Position numbers and translations under genes: made by a program. 64,000 nucleotides of DNA. It comes from Diphasiastrum complanatum. Lineage: Eukaryota; Streptophyta; Lycopodiopsida; Lycopodiales; Lycopodiaceae. The stretch is from positions 34,900,585-34,964,584 of the forward strand of contig CM055102.1 of the NCBI GenBank assembly GCA_029204225.1. Reading direction: 5' to 3'. Under the pieces are notes generated by a model that saw only the letters and a list, made by a program, of their open reading frames with translations, was not told the origin of the DNA and made no database searches. Positions within the stretch are counted from its first letter, which is position 1, and each line of letters starts with the position of its first letter. Shown one piece after another: positions 58,605-64,000 of this stretch.

Positions 58605-58618
58605 GTGCTCTGATACCA
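58605..58618 (-). other. gypsy 2 primer binding site (initiator tRNA-Met)
   Basis: Plus-strand GTGCTCTGATACCA is the complement of TGGTATCAGAGCAC and abuts the 5' LTR. Confidence 0.92.
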
Positions 58619-59047
58619 AGTTACGAATAGAGCCACAGTTGATCTAGAGCTAAGCTATGAAAGCATCACATAAGCAAGACTTAAGCTATGAAAGCAACAC
58701 TTAAGCAAGACTTAACCCTAGAAAGCAGGAAAGAGAGAGATTAAGGAGACTAAAGAGAGAGATCAATATCATCAGCTGAATAACAAATGACACAGTTTCC
58801 CTACTTATAGCCAAGAGGAAGCCCTAAAAGGAAGCTTCCGGTGGCTAGGGCCCAATTGGGAGGGAAAATAGTGCGCCCTCCAAGAAGGCCCCCACTCTCC
58901 AATAATATGTCCAAATGGCCTAATAATGAATAATCAGGCCATAGGCCAACCATATAGTCTAAGTGTCACTAATGAATAAAAAAGGGATGCATAAAGTAAA
59001 GTAAATGTAAATGGACGCGGCGAATGTAATGAGCCGAGTCCATAACT
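58619..59047 (-). mobile_element. gypsy 2 5' LTR
   Basis: 429 bp, element-strand AGTTATGGACTC...TTCGTAACT, next to TSD copy TCTCT at 59048-59052. Confidence 0.92.
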
Positions 59048-59064
59048 TCTCTACCTGTTTGCCC

Positions 59065-62000
59065 CAGTTCCCTCTACAGAAATAGTGCATTCCAACCTTG
59101 CCGATCTGTGGGGCGAGGTGGACATTGTCAGGCGGGTTCCCGACAAGTCCAACAAGTCCGGTGCAAAGATCGTGCGCTGTCGATATTGCCTGGTTGAGTT
59201 TAGTGCCACCCTCACTCGCCTTAAAGGCCACCTACCTGGCACACGTGCCAAAAATGGTGGCACACTGAATGCTGCCCCCTGTGCCAGCATGTCCGTTCCT
59301 ATCAGGCAGCGACTTCTGGACACCTACGGGCCACGTCTTGTGGCGGCGGAGAACACCATTTCGGAGGGTGTTCTCCGGTTTTGCACCGCGCCTTACGTGG
59401 TTGACTTCGAGTTGCTGTTTGCTTGGTTGGCACGCACGAGGAGAGGGAGTGCATCCTCGTCCAGTCCCTTTGTCTCTCACCCCCCTTAGACATTTCCGCT
59501 AGACGCATCTCCATCTGCACCCATTCTGGTGGATCCCGTCCCATCTCGTCCGCCAGTTGCCACTGCGGTTCCACCACCACCCACTATTGCTCACACTCCC
59601 CTAGTTTACGACTTTCTCATGGACTCTCCACAGCCCGAGCAGGAGCAGGCCCAGGATGCCAGTGACGATGCCTTCTAGGATGTTGAGGAGATCCCTTCCT
59701 CCCTCCCTTCCCATCCGGATGACCTCCCTAGCCAGCAATTTTCGTATCCCATGCCAGAGGGGTCCCCCTCCACCAGTGCACCCCACTTATGCTGCTGCAC
59801 CCATCCTTGCCAGTGCATCCCACTCTCCCCATTCCAGGTCTACAGCCGATGCATCTACTAGTGCCCAGCCTGTCGCGTCATCATCCATTCCCGTCACGTT
59901 TGGTGCACCATGCTGGAGGTCTGCTACCCGTCGCCCAGCTGGGAGAGTTCTTAGGCAGCAGAGCATTTGCGGCGCGCGTCAGCCGCACATGGACAGAGAG
60001 GCTACACAGGCCGTGGCTAGTCTGATTTATGAGCTGAATCTTCCATTTGCCATCACCGACTCTGAGCCCTTCAGAAGGGCCTTCCGCCTTGCACAGTCTG
60101 TCAGCCCTAGCTGGAGAGTCCCTAGTTCAGAGGTTGTTCGTACACACATGCTGAGGGATAGGGTCAAGTCCTTGTCTAAAGAGATGGAGCCTCTGCGTCG
60201 CCACTGGGCCACTTACGGTTGCAACATCATGTCCGATGTCAGGAGGAGGCCGATCCTCAACATATTGGTCTCCAGCTGCATGGGCACACAGTTTTTGAGG
60301 GCCGTGGATTGTAGCAGGGGGGGAGAGTCATATCGGCAGAGTTCATGTTTTATGTCATCAGGTCTTCCATCCTGTCCATAGGCTGGACGAATGCACAGAC
60401 ATTGTCAGGACTGCTTCGACCACTCTACATTGTGCTCCGCATGGCTGACAACGAGGGGTCGACACTTGGACTGGTATATGAGCTCATGGATTGGATTGGA
60501 CAGTTCTTGCAGCTGCCCATCTTGCAGCTAGAGAGGTAAGCAGTATAGTAATGTAATTGGCCTTTATCTTTTCAGTAATTGCTAGTTTGTTTTTCTGTCA
60601 GTGTTAAGTTTTTTTGTAATGCCCTAAACCACATGCCTCTCACCTGCAGGATGACCGAGCTGAAGTTCATCTGGGAGACGCGGTGGAACTACTTTCACAG
60701 GAGTATCCACAACGTTGCACACATGCTGCATCCCCTCTTGCTCTCTTCGACACAGATCGCAGACAGGGAGCTTGAGGCTGATTGGCTTCAGTACATTCAC
60801 AGGGTGGGTCCACACATAGGTTTGGATCCTATCAGGCTCATGGAGGAGCTCGCTGCATTTCGTTTCGGCATGGGCACGTTCAGCCACCCGGCTGCTCATG
60901 ATCCAGAGAGGAGGCAGCTTCCCATTACCTGGTGGACCATGTTCGGTAGCACATATCCATCCATACAGCGTCTTGCACTGCGTGTCCTTTCTCAGGTATG
61001 CATTTCATTTCATCCTCCATTGCTGTGTTTCGTTGACCTTCCACCCCTGCACATGTGCTGAAGCATTACATTGCACGTACCACAAGACTGCGCTGCCTCC
61101 GTGTGTGAGCGTCATTGGAGCACATGGGCACTCATTCAGATGAGGAGAAGAAACCGGTTGTCAATGAGTCAGTTGGAGCGGTTGGTGTTCTGTAGCACCA
61201 ATGCACGTCTCGCCAGGAGACTTCCGACCATTACGAGCGCATTGCAGGTGATAAGCTATTCTCCCATAGCATGTTGGTTGACTCTTGGTATGTTGGTTTC
61301 ATTTCTTGATAAAGTTGTCTCTCTGACATGCAAATTTTAAACCTTGCAGACGAAGATATCTGATTTGGAGCGCCAGGTTGACTTGCCTACGGACAGCACC
61401 CATCCCATGCCTGCAGATGACCTGGGCACATAGTTGATGGCAGAGAGAGAGAGGGAGCTGGCCGAGATGAGAGAGAGAGAGCTTGGGCTAGAGCACAGAG
61501 AGCCTCCATTGTACGAGGCAGATGAGCTAGTGTCAGAGGATGATCAGGATGAGGATGAGCCCATTCGGGTTGTGTTCGCCAGATCAGAGCGGGATGAGGC
61601 ATATGATACAGGTGTTGGGCACACGCCTAGAGCAGGGGTCACAGGTGCATCACGTGGTAGAGGTGGGACACATGCCACAGATTATACCGGGAGACGGGCA
61701 GGGCACACATGGGGGGCTAGTGGCATACTTTCTTATGTTGATATGATGGAGGAGGCTCTTGATGGGGGACAGAGTGATTTGGGTTTACCTTCCGCAGCTG
61801 CTTGGATGCATGCATCACAGAGCCATAGGCATTTCTATGACAGCACACCAGAGGAGTCACCAGATGACTTTGATTGTACCGATGCAGGGTCCGCATGGTG
61901 CACAGGAAGAGGCACGGGATGAGGCACAGGATGATCCAGAGGATGGTGTACATGATGAGCCCCAGAGCCCAGAGCATTTATATTCGGATGCCCAGCTGGA

Positions 62001-62927
62001 CGACTTGATTGCTGAGTTGGATTCAGAGGCCCAGCAGATGCCGAGCGTCAGAGCACCCCCATCCTCTCTAGCCAGCATGCCCTACACAGAGTCTCAGCCA
62101 GAGCAGCTACACGAGGTGCCTGCAGTTCCTCCAGTTCCTCAGAGGGTGTACGTGCGCCGCACAACACCTCCAGTGCCCCTCCATCGCCATCCACTTCTGC
62201 AGCACCAGGTCTCCATGGCAGGCCACCATCTGTGCCCAGGTTTTCTCTTGCAGCGCCCACATCCACAGTGGCTCCTTCAGTGGCTCTTCCAGTGGCTCCA
62301 GTGCCCAGGTTTTCCCTTGCAGCGCCCACATCCACAGTGGCTCCTCCAGTGGCAGCACCCAGTATGTACCAGTACCGGCCACCGCAGCGCCCCTTTCAGT
62401 ACATATCGCCGCTATACTTGCCTCCTGCAGGGACGGCCCCTCCACAACCAGTTCCTCCACCAGCAGCAGTCCCACGGGCACACACTCCACGGACCTATCC
62501 TCCACTATCTGCTGCATAGAGTCCATCTTTGGCTTCTCTATCCCAGCCGGCCTCAGCTTGGGCCCAGCCTAGCCAGCCAGGTGATCTGCATGGGGGTGAT
62601 GAGGCATTGATAGCTCCCCTCGTCCGCAAGAGACCAGGAAGGCCCAAGGGTGCACCGAACAAGAAAGGTAGAGCACAGAAACAGCCAGGGAAGAGAGGAC
62701 GACCTCGCAGGGCCCCGGGTGTAGGTAGAGGTGCAGTATCACAGCCAGCTGGAGCAGGTCTGGTTGGTTTGGCTTGCTTGGGGGCTGATGCGGAGGCAGA
62801 TTGGGAGGGTGAGGATGACGAGTCCTCCTCCTCGGATACACAGCCCATGCTAGTTCCAGACAGGCATAGATATGAGTTGCGAGAGTCAGCTCGGGGCTCT
62901 GAGTTGTCTCCGGAGCATTTCGTTTGA
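59065..62927 (+). pseudogene. hAT-superfamily transposase with C-terminal AT-hooks, broken
   Basis: Order of domains: BED zinc finger (CRYCLVEF...LTRLKGHL, about 59185-59240); Ser/Pro-rich linker; DUF659-like part (SWRVPSSEVVRTHML, HWATYGCNIMSDVRRRPILN, about 60108-60270) in which the usual SDGWTD is damaged; then LYIVLRMADNEGS, WETRWNYFHRSIHNVAHML, and the dimerisation region WWTMFGSTYPSIQRLALRVL plus CERHWSTWALI. The middle of the catalytic domain is deleted after GWTNAQ. GT-AG introns are visible at 60536-60649 and 61248-61349; a third near 60996-61086 leaves the frame off by one. An acidic and Pro-rich tail ends in AT-hooks (RPGRPKG, KRGRPRR, about 62626-62712). TAG at 59487, 59678, 61432 and 62517 and frameshifts near 59765, 60320, 61900 and 62180 make it non-functional. 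No start ATG remains downstream of gypsy 2. Confidence 0.88.
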
Positions 62928-63442
62928 GTTAGAGCCAGAGCATTGATTGTAGCTCTGTTATTTTATTTTTAGCAGTTTGATATCATGTTCCATGTTTGGC
63001 GGCCAGATGGTCGAACACTGTATTCAGACCATTTTCCATATTATATTCAGTGTTGGACGTATTTTATTCGCTGCACATTGTGTATATGTCGATTTGTAAT
63101 TGTGATGCTCTGTTTTCAATTTTATTTCGAATGTTGTGCGTATTTTCAATTAGTTTCAACTACATAGATTGATAGCAGATGCAGAACATAGAAATACAAC
63201 CCCCTCTTTAGCATTTCATAAACACACATATTACACTGCATTACACCAGGCATGCGTTGCACAAAAAACACATTGAACATTAATTCAACAGTGGTATCAA
63301 AATAACAATATGTATCCCGCCACATACGGCTGGGGCTGGTTTTTACACTGTGTCAAACACCAAATGTTGCCTCATCTTATGCCGAAAACCACATAACAAT
63401 AGCCAGCCACATACGGCTGGATCCTCTCAACTCTAAACATTT
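62928..63442. other. Intergenic region between convergent genes
   Basis: AT-rich gap between the transposase stop and the stop of the minus-strand ORF. GCCACATACGGCTGG occurs twice (63319-63333, 63406-63420); the second, with CCAGCC before it, forms a 6-bp hairpin CCAGCC-ACATAC-GGCTGG at 63403-63420. Confidence 0.6.
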
Positions 63443-63808
63443 CTACGGATCCTCCACAGCCTTCTCACCCTCGTCAGGTGCATTGTTCTGTCGCTCTCGC
63501 TCTGCCTCCCGGTTAGCCCGAGCTGCCTCCTGGTCAGCCCGACGGCGGGCAGCCCTTTCCCTGACCATGATGAGCTGCCGTCGTGTGAAGTTCATTCCGA
63601 TCTGCTCATCCAAATCCAGCTCGACAGTGGGGGCAGGGGCCACAACGGGGGCGGGGATCTGCAGCTCTGGGTGTGTCTCTCGTGTCTGTTGCAGCATCTT
63701 TGCAATGTCTGCCTCTTGCTTTCGATGCCTTTCGTTGTGCCTTCGGACATCTTCCTCGAGCTTCCTCTTGGCTTCGCCCTCAGGCCTTGGTGGTATGCGC
63801 TCTGCCAT
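63443..63808 (-). CDS. Hypothetical charged helical protein (121 aa)
   Basis: An intact frame from ATG 63808 to TAG 63443. The product is very rich in Arg, Glu, Ala and Gln: LEEDVRRHNERHRKQEADIA near residue 17, a short Pro/Val segment (IPAPVVAPAPTVELDLDEQI), then FTRRQLIMVRERAARRRADQ and EAARANREAERERQN. It should be largely alpha-helical, possibly coiled coil, and could bind nucleic acid through its Arg-rich part. It shares the high GC content of the hAT region and is convergent with the transposase 515 bp away, so it may be a second gene of that element; an unrelated host gene is possible. Family not recognised. A TATA-like TTAAATAG lies about 105 bp upstream. Confidence 0.5.
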   Translation of the reverse strand: MAERIPPRPEGEAKRKLEEDVRRHNERHRKQEADIAKMLQQTRETHPELQIPAPVVAPAPTVELDLDEQIGMNFTRRQLIMVRERAARRRADQEAARANREAERERQNNAPDEGEKAVEDP

Positions 63809-63831
63809 CTCACGACACCTTGTTTCTCGAA

Positions 63832-63905
63832 CTGGCTCTCACAGCCTCTCACAATGCCTCTCAGAGCCTCTCTCTCACAGCCTCTCACTGGCTCTCATAG
63901 CCTCG
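63832..63905. repeat. Minisatellite of CCTCTCACA-like units
   Basis: Seven or eight irregular copies of GCCTCTCACA or GGCTCTCACA directly upstream of the minus-strand ORF (GA-rich on its coding strand). Confidence 0.8.
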
Positions 63906-63912
63906 TGAGTGC

Positions 63913-63920
63913 CTATTTAA
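63913..63920 (-). promoter_or_regulatory. TATA-like box for the minus-strand ORF
   Basis: Minus-strand GGTTAAATAGGC about 105 bases before the ATG at 63808. A weak match to TATAAATA in a GC-rich setting; position is suitable but nothing else supports it. Confidence 0.35.
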
Positions 63921-64000
63921 CCCCACAGCCTGTTCCCCCATGTGCAGTTGTTGATGATCCCTCCATGTGCCCTTGTACCTGTCCCCATTTGTTGCTCCCC

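Larger units (their letters stand above)
53469..59047 (-). mobile_element. gypsy 2: non-autonomous chromovirus derivative
   Basis: The 5-bp TSD TCTCT (53464-53468, 59048-59052) and LTRs of 424 and 429 bp define the element. Minus-strand order: 5' LTR, primer site, leader, gag-protease frame, then filler unrelated to pol, then integrase tail with chromodomain, purine tract and 3' LTR. RT, RNase H and the integrase catalytic core are absent. Gag and LTR ends match gypsy 1, so it belongs to the same family and would need pol from another copy. A second partial member is at 32645-34086. Confidence 0.93.

Overview
The window looks like repeat-dominated nuclear DNA of a land plant with a large genome. 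The signs are GT-AG introns, long LTR retrotransposons primed by initiator tRNA-Met, hAT and Helitron remnants, fold-back elements and long (GA)n/(CT)n microsatellites. A GIY-YIG protein resembling Penelope-like elements at the left edge would fit a fern, lycophyte or gymnosperm better than a typical flowering plant, but the species cannot be fixed from the sequence. Almost everything is mobile DNA in various stages of decay.

Layout. 1-1659 (minus): broken GIY-YIG endonuclease ORF running off the window. 3.66-4.38 kb: dead copia RNase H. 4481-4856: hAT-type MITE with perfect 8-bp target-site duplication (TSD). 7734-11179: apparently perfect 1,723-bp tandem duplication covering a copia LTR and part of a gypsy LTR. 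10927-17699: nearly complete Ty3/gypsy chromovirus ('gypsy 1', TSD CCGCT) nested in a gag-only copia element (10164-19796). 20.3-24.3 kb: three broken copia fragments, one inverted. 25.7-26.4 kb: possible exon remnants on the minus strand. 27178-27700: fold-back element. 27.9-31.7 kb: Helitron Rep remnants (minus) split by microsatellites and a hairpin-rich satellite. 31.8-36.2 kb: fragments of at least four gypsy elements. 38.0-40.2 kb: 3' half of a copia element. 40257-48165: related copia element A (TSD CAAGG) with a second copia (B) nested in it. 50097-52397: the best candidate host gene, encoding a coiled-coil protein in at least three exons. 53161-53234: strong palindromes. 53469-59047 (minus): non-autonomous derivative of the gypsy 1 family ('gypsy 2', TSD TCTCT), inserted just upstream of a GC-rich hAT transposase pseudogene (59.07-62.93 kb). 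63443-63808 (minus): intact 121-codon ORF convergent with the transposase.

How the parts relate. Gypsy 1, gypsy 2 and pieces at 33.8-34.1 and 35.7 kb share LTRs whose ends are AGTTA...TAACT rather than TG...CA, confirmed by two independent TSDs. Gypsy 2 keeps gag, protease, the integrase tail and a chromodomain, but its RT-RNase H-integrase core is replaced by about 1.2-1.6 kb of other sequence that recurs at 32.6 kb; it would need enzymes from a gypsy 1-like partner. Many in-frame stops sit where relatives have Gln (CAG or CAA to TAG or TAA) or Trp, consistent with deamination of methylated cytosine in silenced elements.

Limits: motifs were read by eye. No database search, alignment or splice prediction was run, and boundaries marked approximate may be off by tens of bases.
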